From: Paratinospora sagittata | Lineage: Eukaryota > Streptophyta > Magnoliopsida > Ranunculales > Menispermaceae | Direction: 5' to 3' | DNA length: 64,000 nt | Assembly: GCA_035771175.1 (NCBI GenBank) | Contig: CM069592.1 | Span: 39,696,198 to 39,760,197 of the forward strand | Shown here: positions 48,205 to 59,705 of the stretch, in pieces | Layout of the letters: each line of letters begins with the position of its first letter | Position numbering within the stretch: the first letter of the stretch is position 1 | Translations under genes and position numbers: made by a program | The notes under the pieces: generated by a model | What the model was told of the DNA's origin: nothing | What the model saw: only the letters and a program-made list of their open reading frames with translations | The model's database searches: none

Positions 48205-51200
48205 AAATAATGGGTTCATCAGTAGCAAGAAGGAAGGATTTGTGGGTGTTTTGGGGTGGTGAAAGGAAGATCACTTAGGAGTTGTTTGTTTCAGTGCTGC
48301 TTTAGAAAATCTTTTTGGGCAACACCCAAGTGGTTCAAATCAGAAGCGTCTGTAACTTTTAGATGAGAATAGGAATTCTACTACATTCTGAAATAAACGA
48401 AAGAGAAGCATAAATGAAATGGAAGGAGAACCCACAACCTCCCATTAGTTTGGTTTCTCAATGAAATCTGTGACTATTTAATTAAGGATTTTGTTTTTCT
48501 CCATGTATAATTCCTCGGATTAATGGAAAGAATTTTCAATTGTGATTGAGTTTAAAATAATGAATTATATATTCTTAGGACACAACTGATATTGATGTTG
48601 ATTTTCTGTTCATGGAGCAAATATCATTGCCAGAACTATGGATCACTTACAATGTTTCTTTCTCTGGGAAGATCCTCGTTGACCCTGCCAAACAAATTAG
48701 GAGAGTCATGAATAAGATGTTGTACTCAGAACATAATTATTAAATCCACTTGAATGTGAAATATTCTGAAAACATGATCATTGATTTAGCCGAAAAGAAA
48801 GAAAGATAGCTAGTTAAAAGCGTATTGAGCTTTAATTTTCCCTTGTTTGATTACTAGATGCTAGTATGAACTATTTTCAGCTAAAATTTATTTCAACTAC
48901 GGTGTCAATTCTTCACTTTGTGGAACTTCTATATATGTTCTGGGTCATTTCCAGTGTTCACTTTTAATTTTAGACATTACAAGCATCTGTGCTAATTGAA
49001 CAAAATCACAGCTGAAAAGGTATAAGCGTACAAAGAGACTGCAAATTGTTCTGGAAATGCAATTAATCCCTACCCTATATGTTTAATGCAGAGATTGAAG
49101 CATCAAACACCGTTGTTCTGTGATACTGTTTGGGACTCAGGAATATGGAACAGGGACTTAATGTGGAGCCTGACATTATCTGGGTTCTATTTCTCCATGT
49201 AGATCGAAGAGGCTAATGACAAAAAAAGGGAGAAACGATGAAGACATGAGTGTCAAGACAACATTGCTTTATCCCCATTGTTTTCAACTTCTTGACTTTT
49301 CCTTGTAAAGAGACAGCACCCACTACAAATGTCGTGGGTTCGACACAAAAGAAGATTTTCATGGATGAGATGATTATGTGAAAAGCATAATTCAGGGCAA
49401 TGAACAGAATTTCTTTCTAGATGTCGCGAAAATGGGGTTAGCATATTTGTCAGCAACCTCCCAACATGTTACTCAAGCAGGAAATAATGTATCAGGGATT
49501 GCTTCAATAATGCATTGTAAGATTCTTTTGGTAAGGTCAAGACATAATCCTCCCTGGTGTGAGAATCAAAACTAACATATCCTCCCAAGAAGAATGTGTG
49601 AAATAGACAAGTTAGGAATAGGGAGAAGGCTAGCTGCCAATACTAAATATGATAATTATTTGGCAATCCATTACTTGATTGCAGGAATCTTCTCTTCTAA
49701 CTGACCACTGCCCATAATGCAAACTATTCTTGAAATCATGATTTCACAAGAGTGTTTTTAGTCTCTGGTGATTAGGACCAAGTTAGTCAAAGTTTATAGA
49801 TAATGATGACTACCAACAAATAGGATAATCTTCAACTTTCTAGAACATAATTACATAAAGTGAACCTTGATCACTCATCCTCTATGGAACTTTACTGTAA
49901 GCTTCCAGCTTGCTACTTTTGCTCACCAGCGTCATCTTTAGGCAACTAAAATCAACCAGTTAAATTGTGGGAAAAAGGTACTTACCTAGCTATCAAAGGA
50001 AAAGGAAGAATGCATTCACAGAATGTGCCTAGAATTGGACATGATAAAGGATATTTTAGTGCTTGCACTGAAGTGGCATGGTCCATGTTCATGGCATCTA
50101 GCTGTTGTTTGTATTACAACCTAGGGCTACAGTTGTCCCTGTCAAAACTTTCAGAAAACTATAAACAGTAACATTTTAAATACTCACTACAGGATGTCTC
50201 TGAATAAGGACCGCAACGATTCAGTAAAGTTGTCTTACATAGCAAAATCAAAGCATTTTGGATCCATTGATTCAATCCGATAGTTAGACATCAGGATAGA
50301 AATATTTACGTAAAAAACTATGAGAGATCCAAAATTGTACTATGTAAGATCTGTGAGCAGTGCAAAATTTTTAAGCATCAACTTCCAAATTGCGTAGGAA
50401 GCATGAATTCATAATTTAAGCACAGCCAAAAGATTTTAAAAAATAAAAACAAGGTGCACATTTGCTTCTACCTTTATCCTTGATCAATTTGAACTTGACA
50501 AAGTTGCTGCACCAGAGTACAGACACCCATCTGTACAAACATTATTAAAAAATTATAGCTCCACCTGTCTTGCATTTCCATTTAAGTTCATGTAGATATG
50601 CTATCATATATCTATGATTATGTGCACAGCACAATTAAAAACTTCCGAAGGCTATAACACATTATACACCGCTTGTATGAATTTTATACACCACCATATA
50701 CATCCCTATCAAACTTGTGTGCCAACTTTTATGCATTAATGCATGTACACTATCTTGCCTTTTCGTTATGAGATGCTTGCTTAGATGTAAATCTCACCCA
50801 AGTACAAGCATGTTTGCTGAGTTTCCCACCTTAAATTCCCACCGAGTCATAGGCAGATTATTTACTAAAGTTTTGAAAAATAGGAAAATAAAAAGAAAGA
50901 GGCCCAGGTACCTAAGACAGTGTGTATGAATGCTTGAGCCTACTAAAATATGCTACAGACCCCTTTCTCAAGCCAAGCTGTTAATGTTATCCCTATTAAT
51001 CATACTACCTGTACATGAACAGGTTCAGGCAAAGTAGATACAAGAGATTGGATCCACCATTGTAACATACCTCCTATACTTCAGAGTCAACCAATCTATT
51101 CAGTTTTTTAGGTGCTTTGCGAACACCTACTGATTTAGATGATTGAGAACAAGGGATCATTCTGGCAGGATAATCTTCAGCTTGGGTTCTGGGAGATCTT

Positions 51201-51489
51201 TACACAGTGATTCCATTCAAAAATTGCAGTAGCCTCTTTGAAAACATCATTACCATACAGAACACAACACCATCAATAGATGGTTCGTTTTCTATCGTAT
51301 TAAAACAAAATTTTCTCTAGTTTGCTTATGAAGATGAGTCAATAATACAGGGGCAAGCATTTGAACAGGTGCTTCTATGTTTTGAAGTGCATGAGTAGAG
51401 GAAGATGTAATGTAAGGAGGAGAACTACACACCCTGACTATAGAAGCATTAATCATGTAGTTTTCCAGCCACAAGAGAAATGCAGGGTC

Positions 51490-51554
<65 letters not shown>

Positions 51555-52770
51555 CTCCCAGATAAAATAAGTGCAGTAAAAAATTCTTGAGAAAAGAATG
51601 TAGATAGTTGATCAAATGCACGAGGAAGCTTAAATATGAAAAAACTCTCATAAGAGAAATACCTGATGCTTACTACAAAAATTGGACCAACTACCAGCCA
51701 GGGTGACCTCCAAGCATGTCTCCTGCAGATGGAAACAAGAACTCCTTTTAAGTCATTGCAAGTCATATGCCAAAGAATGGTTGTATATTCACCAAAACAT
51801 AATCCAATATGATGTACTATGTTCACTGGCACTCGTGTCAGTATATAGAATCCTGGGTTATCACGAACTAAAATAATTTGCAATTGCCACGTCTTGATGG
51901 AATTACTCGCTGGCGGCACAATGGTGATACAACAATCAGAACTTTATAACTTTTGGACAGACTTATAATAGACTTTAGATATATCTGAGCATAGCTTTCC
52001 AACGACCTGTGCTTTGCAAACCATTTGTGTTCAACATATGTTTCACAATAAGATGGATGCTACACGAGCTATTACCCTCTCACACACTTTCCCGAGCCAA
52101 AAAAAAAAAAAAAACAAAATCAAGCTCTTAGCATGGAAGCATGGTACCCCAATAGCCTAAATTGACGTTGTCTATTGAACTCTGTTCAATGAATAATTCT
52201 ATATACAGAAAAATGTTGGGAAATGAATGATCCAGTTGCACCCTAAGGGAAATGAGAAAAACAAGACATCAAAAAATTGACGACCATATATACATAGGCA
52301 GAACTAGATGCTTGTGGTGTTTAATTACGCATCAACTCAGGCATTGCTGTTTTACATGGTTAAAGGGTTCAAAATCCTAAATCTAAGAATATTTTTGACA
52401 TTATTTCTGAAAAAAATCAGTAAATAAATAAAAGCATTGCACATGCTCAATGTGATGTAAGCCTTGCCTGGAACAAGAACATTAAAAAAAACTGAAGATT
52501 CAAACATGGCTTTAAACTACTAAAAACTTCACCTAGAAATAGAAGCCGATTGTTTAAATTACTTAAATCTTCACCTCACTAGAATATTCACTTGACGTCA
52601 ATGGAGATCTTCAAAACGTTAATGAAAACAAGTCATGACTGTTGACCATTAACAGGCTAAACTCTTAAACTATTTAGACTAACAGTATTGGAGAGCCTAA
52701 TTGCATGCTGAAAGCTACACCAGCAGCCGATATCTAAGCTGATTAGCAACACATCTAATATCACATTATT
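48205..52770. other. Intergenic region, exon-like minus-strand pieces only
   Basis: No supported protein gene. On the minus strand, short segments flanked by plausible splice sites occur near 51658-51726, 51080-51190 and 49930-49960, but no joined frame or family was found. An (AT)n tract plus T-run spans 51493-51555. Confidence 0.4.
51493..51555. repeat. (TA)n microsatellite plus oligo-T
   Basis: About 23 TA units followed by a T run, which creates spurious low-complexity ORFs on both strands. Confidence 0.9.
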
Positions 52771-53740
52771 AGATAATTCAAAAGAAAAATCTCATACCAA
52801 CAAGTGGTAGTTCAGTTGGTTAAAGAATTGAGTATAAGTGGGGTTGAGGTCCAGGCCTCGAATTCGAACCTGGGCGTGCCCTCATTTATCAGCACCTGTT
52901 GGGAGGGCCAACCCAAATGCCTCTACAATGCCCGAGCCCGGGAGGATTAGTCTCGCCCAAAGGGAAGGAAGACACCTCCCGGTGCCAAAAAACAGGTAAT
53001 AAAAAAAAAAAAAAAATCTCATTGTTAGATAATTCTCCACAAATTGAACTCTAGTACATACTTCACTAAGTTAAACTCTAGCAAATCAGGAACTGTAATT
53101 CAAAAGATAGAGAAGGCTACGTTCCAGAAAGATCTTCGATCCAAGCTGGAGAAGAGGAACATTTCTCCAGTTTGATTGAAATGCTTGAAACTCAAACTTT
53201 CCGATCTGATTTCAATTTGATAATGTGATGATTCAAAAGAAAAATCTCGTTACCAGATAATTATCCACAACTTGAACTCTAGCACCGTGTTGTTTGATCC
53301 AGTATCCCACATACTTGACTAAGTTGAACTCTAACAAATAAGAAACTGTAATTCAAGAGATCGGGAAGGCTAGGAACCGGAAAGATCCTCGATCCAAGCA
53401 GGAGAAGAGGAACATTTCTCCAATTTGATTGAAATGTTTGAAAAAACTCTGAAAACTTTCCGATCTGATTTCATTTTGATAATGTGATGATTCAAAAGAA
53501 ATATCTCATTGTTAGATAATTATCCACAAATTGTTTGATCCAATATGATACATATTTCTCTAAGTTGAACTCTAGCAAATAAGAAATTTATCCGGTTTGA
53601 TTGAAATAAGAAATTGTTTGATCCAATATAATACATACATACCGGAAAGATCTTCGATCCAAGCAGGAGAAGAGGAACATTTGTCCGGTTTGATTGAAAT
53701 GTTCATGTTCGAAATTCTGAAAACTTTCTGATCAGATTTT
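52771..53740. repeat. Tandem repeats of about 255 bp, three copies
   Basis: Units begin near 52771, 53228 and 53487 with GATTCAAAAGAAAAATCTC or variants. Each contains a GGAAAGATCTTCGATCCAAG-like block, GGAGAAGAGGAACATTT and TTTGATTGAAATG. Unit 1 is enlarged by the SINE insertion. A further partial block lies at 53580-53740. Confidence 0.85.
52796..53011 (+). mobile_element. tRNA-derived SINE, best copy in window
   Basis: Flanks AAAAATCTCAT at 52785-52795 and 53012-53022 are a perfect 11-bp target duplication. A-box-like TGGTAGTTCAGTTGGTTAA, B-box-like GAATTCGAACCTGG, a GC-rich 3' half (GGATTAGTCTCGCCCAAAGG) and an oligo-A end. It interrupts unit 1 of the tandem repeats. Confidence 0.93.
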
Positions 53741-53821
53741 CAGGTTGGCGATTGCGAGACTGCAAACTCGAACACGCGCGCAGGCGCTTCGAGGTTTCAA
53801 AAATTTTCCCCGCGCGTAGTT

Positions 53822-53829
53822 TTTAAATA
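53822..53829 (-). promoter_or_regulatory. Candidate minus-strand TATA box
   Basis: The minus strand reads TATTTAAA, followed downstream by a GC-rich CGCGCGGGGA segment and then the tandem repeats. It could drive a minus-strand transcript into 53.7 kb and below (inference). Confidence 0.3.
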
Positions 53830-54007
53830 GTCCCCTCAATACCTTCCGTCCTCCATATGTCAATCGCAGGAGTGCGCTCCTGTACATGGCGTAGATGATT
53901 GACACGTCAATTACTTGCCAATGGTCCATGATCGTTGTATGAATTTTGCTATTCTATTTTATTTTGAATTTACAATTTAAAACGTTTTTCATGTGTTTAT
54001 TTTTCTT

Positions 54008-54584
54008 TGTTGGTCCACCTCCTCCTCGTGGGGCAGCAAGGAAGACTCACGTGGGATCCTCAACAACTCATCCAAACATTCAACACATGGGCGGCTGGAA
54101 CGTCAACAATTATGGCTGCATGGGATGAAACGTCAACTTCTTCATGCTGCATGGGACGCATGAGAATGTTGCATGGAACACGTGGGCGGATGAATGCTCT
54201 ATATATAGAGCCTTTGTTTCAACTCAAAATTCAATCTGAGAGATTCGATAGATCTGAAAGAGATCTAATAGGAGAGATCCAGATAGCCTCAAAGAGAGTT
54301 TCTTTGAAAAGAAAAAGTGTGAGCCAATTTGTGAAGTGTTATCCACAAATTGAAGATACATAGTTAGTGTATATTTGTGAGAGATCCACCTAAGGGTAAA
54401 GTTTGTAATTCCATTATATTATAGTGGAAGTCTTTAAGCGGCCTACGGGTCCCGTGGTTTTTACCTCATCTTTGGAGGGTTTTTCACGCTAAAATCTTTG
54501 GTATTATTTTGTTGTATTTTTAGTTTGGGAAATTGTCCTGGGATTGTAGAATTTATTTCTTTACAACCATCGTTTTTCCCAACA
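54008..54584 (+). repeat. 5' LTR of the copia element
   Basis: 577 bp, starting TGTTGGTCC and ending CCCAACA (TG...CA). The TATA box TATATATA is at 54200-54207, followed by a leader rich in GAGAGA/GATC. Confidence 0.85.
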
Positions 54585-54587
54585 AAG

Positions 54588-54600
54588 TGGTATTAGAGCC
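54588..54600 (+). other. Primer-binding site, initiator tRNA-Met type
   Basis: TGGTATTAGAGCC follows the LTR by 3 nt and matches the usual TGGTATCAGAGC plant PBS with one change. Confidence 0.85.
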
Positions 54601-54865
54601 TGGGTCGTTTTCAGCGAAGGTACTGTTCATACATACAATACTATTCACGTATACGGTACTATTTTGTCGGCAATCACTATTTGGAATAGTAGTACTATTC
54701 ATAGAATACTATTTACGGAATACTATTCACAAGAGCACTATTCATATAGTACTATTCACAAGGGGTACTATTCATTGAATACTATTTACATAGTACTATT
54801 CATCGCCGGAAATTCATCGCCGGAGAAGTGTCAAGCTCCGCGAAACCTGTTGATTGACGACTCAA

Positions 54866-57749
54866 ATGGAGGAGAGCACAGACAATATGAACACATGCAA
54901 TATGATCAGGTTGATTACATTTAATTATGCAATTTGGAAGCCGAAGATGGAGGATCTTTTATACATTAAAGATCTGTGGAAGCCGATTATAATGCCGAAG
55001 GAGGAAGCCGTGACTACAACTTTGACAGATGACAAGACACCAAAAACAACCAGCACAGACGCTGACTGGGTCGTGCTGAACTGAAAGTGTGCTGCTCAAA
55101 TCAGACAATGGATCGACAAGAGCATTTTTCAAAATTTTGCTAATGAACACGATGCTTACTTTCTTTGGCAAAAGTTGGAGACAATGTATGCGAGGACAAC
55201 CGTACAGAATAAAGCTAATCTGATACGACGATTAGTCAATTTGAAGTATAAAGATGGAAGCAGCGTATCGGAACACATTAGTGAGTTCCAAGGCATTGTA
55301 GATAAACTCAACTCTATGATGATGATCGTAGATGACGAGCTACAAGCGTTGTTGTTGCTGAGTTCTCTACCAAAAAGTTGGGACACTCTAGTTGTGTCAG
55401 TTAGTAACTCAGCTCCTGGCGGCAAGCTTACCATGGATATGGTAAAAGACAGAATGCTGAACGAAGAGTCTCGACGAAAAGACAATGGTTATACTCCTGA
55501 AACTGAAGCACTTGTCATGGAAAAACAAGGCAAGCAAGAATGGCACGGAAGGAGTAAAAGCAGAAATCCTCGTAACCAAAGTCAACAAAGAGGACGCTCA
55601 AAGTCCAGATCGTGGCATGACAAGAAGTGTCATCACTGCGGCAAACCCGGACACTTCATTCGAGAATGTCGAAAGTTAAAGGCGGAACGATCCAGAAATC
55701 AAGAAGCAGAAACCCGAACAAATGACACCGCAACTCTCACTGAAGAAGTTGTCATTGTTCGAGATGCTGATTATGTCAACCTTGCAAGTCAAGACTCTAC
55801 ATGGGTAGTTGACTCAGGTGCGTCCTACCATGTCACCTCACGACGAGATTTCTTCTCAGCCTACACGCAAGGTGATTTCGGACGAGTGAGGATGAGAAAT
55901 GATGATGCATCCAAAATAATCGGCGTCGGTAATATTTATTTAGAAACTAACCTTGGATACAGGTTACTCTTGAAAGATGTGAGGCATGTTCCAGATATCC
56001 GCCTCAATTTGATCTCCACCGGAATGCTTGATGACGATGGCTACAATAATAACTTTGGTGAAGGAAAATGGAAGCTCACCAAAGGAAACTTGGTAGTAGC
56101 CAGAGGCAAGAAAGATGCATCACTCTACCACACAGAAGCCAAACTGTGTAAAGAAGAAGTAAATATCATGAGGAAAGAAGTTCCCACCGAGTTATGGCAT
56201 AAGCGGCTCGGCCACATGAGTGAAAAGGGTCTCAGAATTCTTTTCAAGAAGGAGCACTTGCCAGGAATGACAGGTACATCTTTACGTACTTGTGTTGATT
56301 GTATTATGGGTAAACAACATAGAGTTGCATTTCGTAGTTCCCCACCATCTAGAAAGGCAAATATTCTAGATTTAATACACACAGATGTCTGTACAATGAG
56401 TTGTAAGACACTAGGAGGTGCTCATTATTTTGTGACTTTTATTGATGATCACTCTAGAAAAGTGTGGGCCTTTGCTTTGAAAACTAAAGATCAAGTGCAG
56501 GAAGTTTTCAAGCAATTTCATGTAAAAGTTGAGAGAGAAACTGGCAGACGTTTGAAGTGTGTACGATCAGACAATGGTGGTGAGTATCGCGGATCATTCG
56601 AGGAGTACTGTAGAAGTTTCGGCATCAGGCTGGAAAAATCAGTGCCAAAGACACCTCAACACAACTGTGTAGCAGAGAGGATGAACAGAACCATTTGTGA
56701 AAGAATCAGATGTATGCTCTCAAATGCAAAACTGCCAAACTCCTATTGGGGGGAGGCAGTGAGGACAGCAGTCGATTTAATCAACCTTTCTCCATCAGTT
56801 CCACTGAACTACGACGTACCAGAAAAGGTTTGGACGGGGAAAGACGTTTCTTACAAACACTTGAAAGTATTCGGCTGCAGAGCATTTGTTCACATCCCTA
56901 GAGACGAGAGGTCCAAGCTGGATGGAAAAGCGAAGTAGTGTATCTTTGTGGGATATTCCCATGAAGAATTCGGCTACAGACTTTGGGATCCTGTCAACAA
57001 AAGGATTGTTAGAAGCAGAGACGTGGTGTTTCTTGAAGATCAGACGATCAAGGATTTCCAGAAACCTGAGAAGCCACAATCAGAAGAAATTCCAGTTAAT
57101 CTGGAACCAGTCTCTCCATCAACAAATTCAGATGACAAGGAAGCTGCACTAGATACTGATGATGATGTTCCACCAGCTCACAGTTCAGAACCAGAACAAG
57201 TTCTTGAACAAGTCCAACCAGAAGCACAGCTAAGGAGATCCACGAGAGAGCGACAACCAAGTCAAAGATATTCTCCTAGCGACTATGTGATGCTCACTGA
57301 CGGGGGAGAACCGGAGAGCTATACCGAAGCTATCACTGACCAGCATAAGACTGAGTGGATAAAAGTCATGCAGGAAGAAATGAAATCTCTGCATGAGAAC
57401 CACACATTTGACTTGGTGAAATTACCGCAGGGAAAGAAAGCCTTCAAGAACAAGTGGGTGTACAGGATCAAAAGCGAAGAAGGTAGCTCGCAACCTCGAT
57501 ACAAAGCAAGATTGGTTGTGAAAGGATTCGGGCAGAAGAAAGGCGTTGACTTCGATGAAATCTTCTCACCGGTGGTAAAAATGTCTTCAATCCGAGTTGT
57601 TCTTGGCTTGGCAGCTAGTCTTAATCTGGAGATTGAACAACTTGATTTAAAAACCGCATTCTTAAACGGTGATCTTGACGAGGAAATCTATATGGAACAG
57701 ACCAAAGGTTTCCAAGTTAAAAGAAAAGAGAAGCTGGTATGCAGGCTAA
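54866..57749 (+). pseudogene. copia gag-pol, two nonsense codons, truncated in RT
   Basis: One continuous frame runs from an ATG at 54866, interrupted only by TGA at 55082-55084 (in gag) and TAG at 56936-56938 (after integrase). Domains in order: gag (UBN2-like, KLETMYARTTVQNKANLIRR region); CCHC zinc knuckle at about 55628-55669 (CHHCGKPGHFIREC); aspartic protease with DSGA at about 55811; GAG-pre-integrase HKRLGHMSEKGL; integrase with HTDVC and SDNGGEY; RT start (NKWVYRIK, RLVVKGFGQKKGVDF, KTAFLNGDLDEEIYM). The RT catalytic YVDD box, RNase H and 3' LTR are missing. It is inactive as it stands. Confidence 0.95.
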
Positions 57750-57869
57750 ATGTAAGGCCGCGTTTACTTCGTGATGCAAATATAGTTTTCTGTATTTAAA
57801 AATTTAAAAATATTAAAAACTTATTTGGATCAAAAGATTTTGAAGACAATATTTCACTTTTTTTTTGAA

Positions 57870-59705
57870 ACCAGTGATATTTATTGCAGATAAAAGGAAT
57901 TAACATTATCACTTTGGATAAACTTGAGAAGCCACTCTGGGCCCTCTTCCATCCATACAACCATATCATCAACGTTTAAACCGAACTTTGCTAATGCATG
58001 TGCAACTTCGTTTCCTGATTTAAGTGTGTGAGTGAATCTTCTTACTCCATAAAAATTACTTATCTCCTTTATATCTTGGGCAATGAGAGCAGTAATTGAT
58101 CCTGAAGGATCTTCATCTTGGACCGTTTTGATCATCGAAAGAGCATCTGATTCTGCTACGCACTACGCATGGAACACAACCTGTTTCATCTTTTTTGCTC
58201 CTGCTATGAGAATATCTCCACTCTCGTTCCTTATGATCGCACCCAATTCTATTGCGTGTGTCTTTGTATCAACAACTGCATCAACATTTAATTTCATTTC
58301 TCCTGGACTTGGGGGGATCCATCTTGATTGCGGGGCACGTTGTGGTGGTACTAGTCTTGCTAGAGTAGGGCGTGCTGACGATGAAATGGATTGAAACTCT
58401 TCAAGGGAATCAATGGTGCGAAGAGCTATTTCTTTGCCTGTTCTTCTTGACTGTTCGTGTGCAATTTGGTTACGATTCATCCATTGGTGCCATATTAGGA
58501 TCACACTAAGCTCTCATTGCCTTTTTTCAAATTCTGCTCTCGGAATAAGTAGCTCTTGCATACATTTAAAGGTTATTGTTTGCTAGTTCTAGCTATTCCC
58601 CAAAAGCACACTCCATGCTTCGCGAGCTTTGCTGCATTGGAAAAGAATATGATTTAGAGAATCCCATCCTTTGCCACATAGAATACATTTATCTAGCACA
58701 ACCATGCAGGTTTTTACTTGTGGGTAAGCACCCATGTATTGATATCCAGTAAAAGATCGTGATTTTAGGGGGAATTTGTAGATTCCATAATTGTTTCCAC
58801 CATATCATGGAATGAGCCAAATTTGAAGATGAAGCAGAATGTTTTTTGTCCATGGCAATTAAATATCCGTTACGTGCTGTGTAGATGTCATTGTGAGTAT
58901 AATGCCACATCATTGAATCTTGGGGTTTCCTAGGGGAATCGATGTTATGGCTACAATATCAAGCTCAGAGAAATTATTATTGATAAAATCAGCATTCTAC
59001 TCACCATCTTCTTTGATGAGAGACGATACCTTAACTTCCTTTAGTGAAAATGGACAAAGTACCAGTTTAAAAGTATACTCTTTTGGAATCCACGGGTCTT
59101 TGGCAATTTGTACTTGCTCTCCATTACCAATTCTCCATCTCAATCCAAAATTAAGCAATTCACGGCCCCATAAAATACTTCGCCACAAAAAAGAGGGTCT
59201 ACGACCACAATGAGCATCCATGAAGTTTCTGTTCAGATAGTATTTGGCTTTGATTACTTGCTCAGCTAGCAAAGCTTGATTGAAGCTTTCCATGCCTCTA
59301 AAGCCTAGCCCACCAATATATTTTGATTTGCAAAGCATACTCCATTTCTTCCAATGAATTTTCCTATCAAGCAATGCATTCCCCCACCAAAAACAAGCCA
59401 TCAGGCTTTCCATCGACTTCCAGATACCATGAGGGAGCTTAAAACAACTCATCATATATGTGGGTATAGCTTGAATTACAGATTTCAAGAGCACTTCTTT
59501 ACCACCCACTGAAAATATTTCATTTTTCCACCCTATGAGTTTCTTTCATATGCGGTCTGTGATAGCTCAAACATTCTAGTCTTGTTTCTTGTTAGTATAG
59601 TTGGGAGTCCCAAGTACCTTGTATGACATTCAACTTCTTGGATATCAAACATGTCACAAATTGTCTGTCTCATATTACTTGCTACATTGGCACTGAAGGA
59701 GATGG
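57870..59705 (-). pseudogene. LINE RT tail, zf-RVT region and RNase H, broken
   Basis: It continues from the break with ANVASNMRQ, then YLGLPTILTRNKTRMF, the thumb-like GGKEVLLKSVIQAIPTYMMS, CFWWG, the zf-RVT region (WKQLWNLQIPPKITIFYW), and an RNase H-like end (MKLNVDAVVD, LGAIIRNESGDIL, NEVAHALAKFGL). Several stops and frameshifts break the frame (for example around 58140-58160, 58510-58690 and 59510-59530). Confidence 0.9.

Larger units (their letters stand above)
54008..57749 (+). mobile_element. Ty1/copia LTR retrotransposon, 3' truncated
   Basis: It has a 5' LTR (54008-54584), a PBS, and gag-protease-integrase-partial RT in one frame. It stops abruptly in RT at 57749. The rest of RT, RNase H and the 3' LTR are absent from the window. 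Gene order (integrase before RT) defines copia. Confidence 0.95.

Noticed and set aside
51292..51651. ORFs across the (TA)n tract
   Set aside because: Tyr/Ile runs come from the microsatellite.
52796..53011. True tRNA gene at the SINE A/B boxes
   Set aside because: No cloverleaf; oligo-A tail and target duplication show a SINE. The same holds for the other tRNA-like heads in the window.
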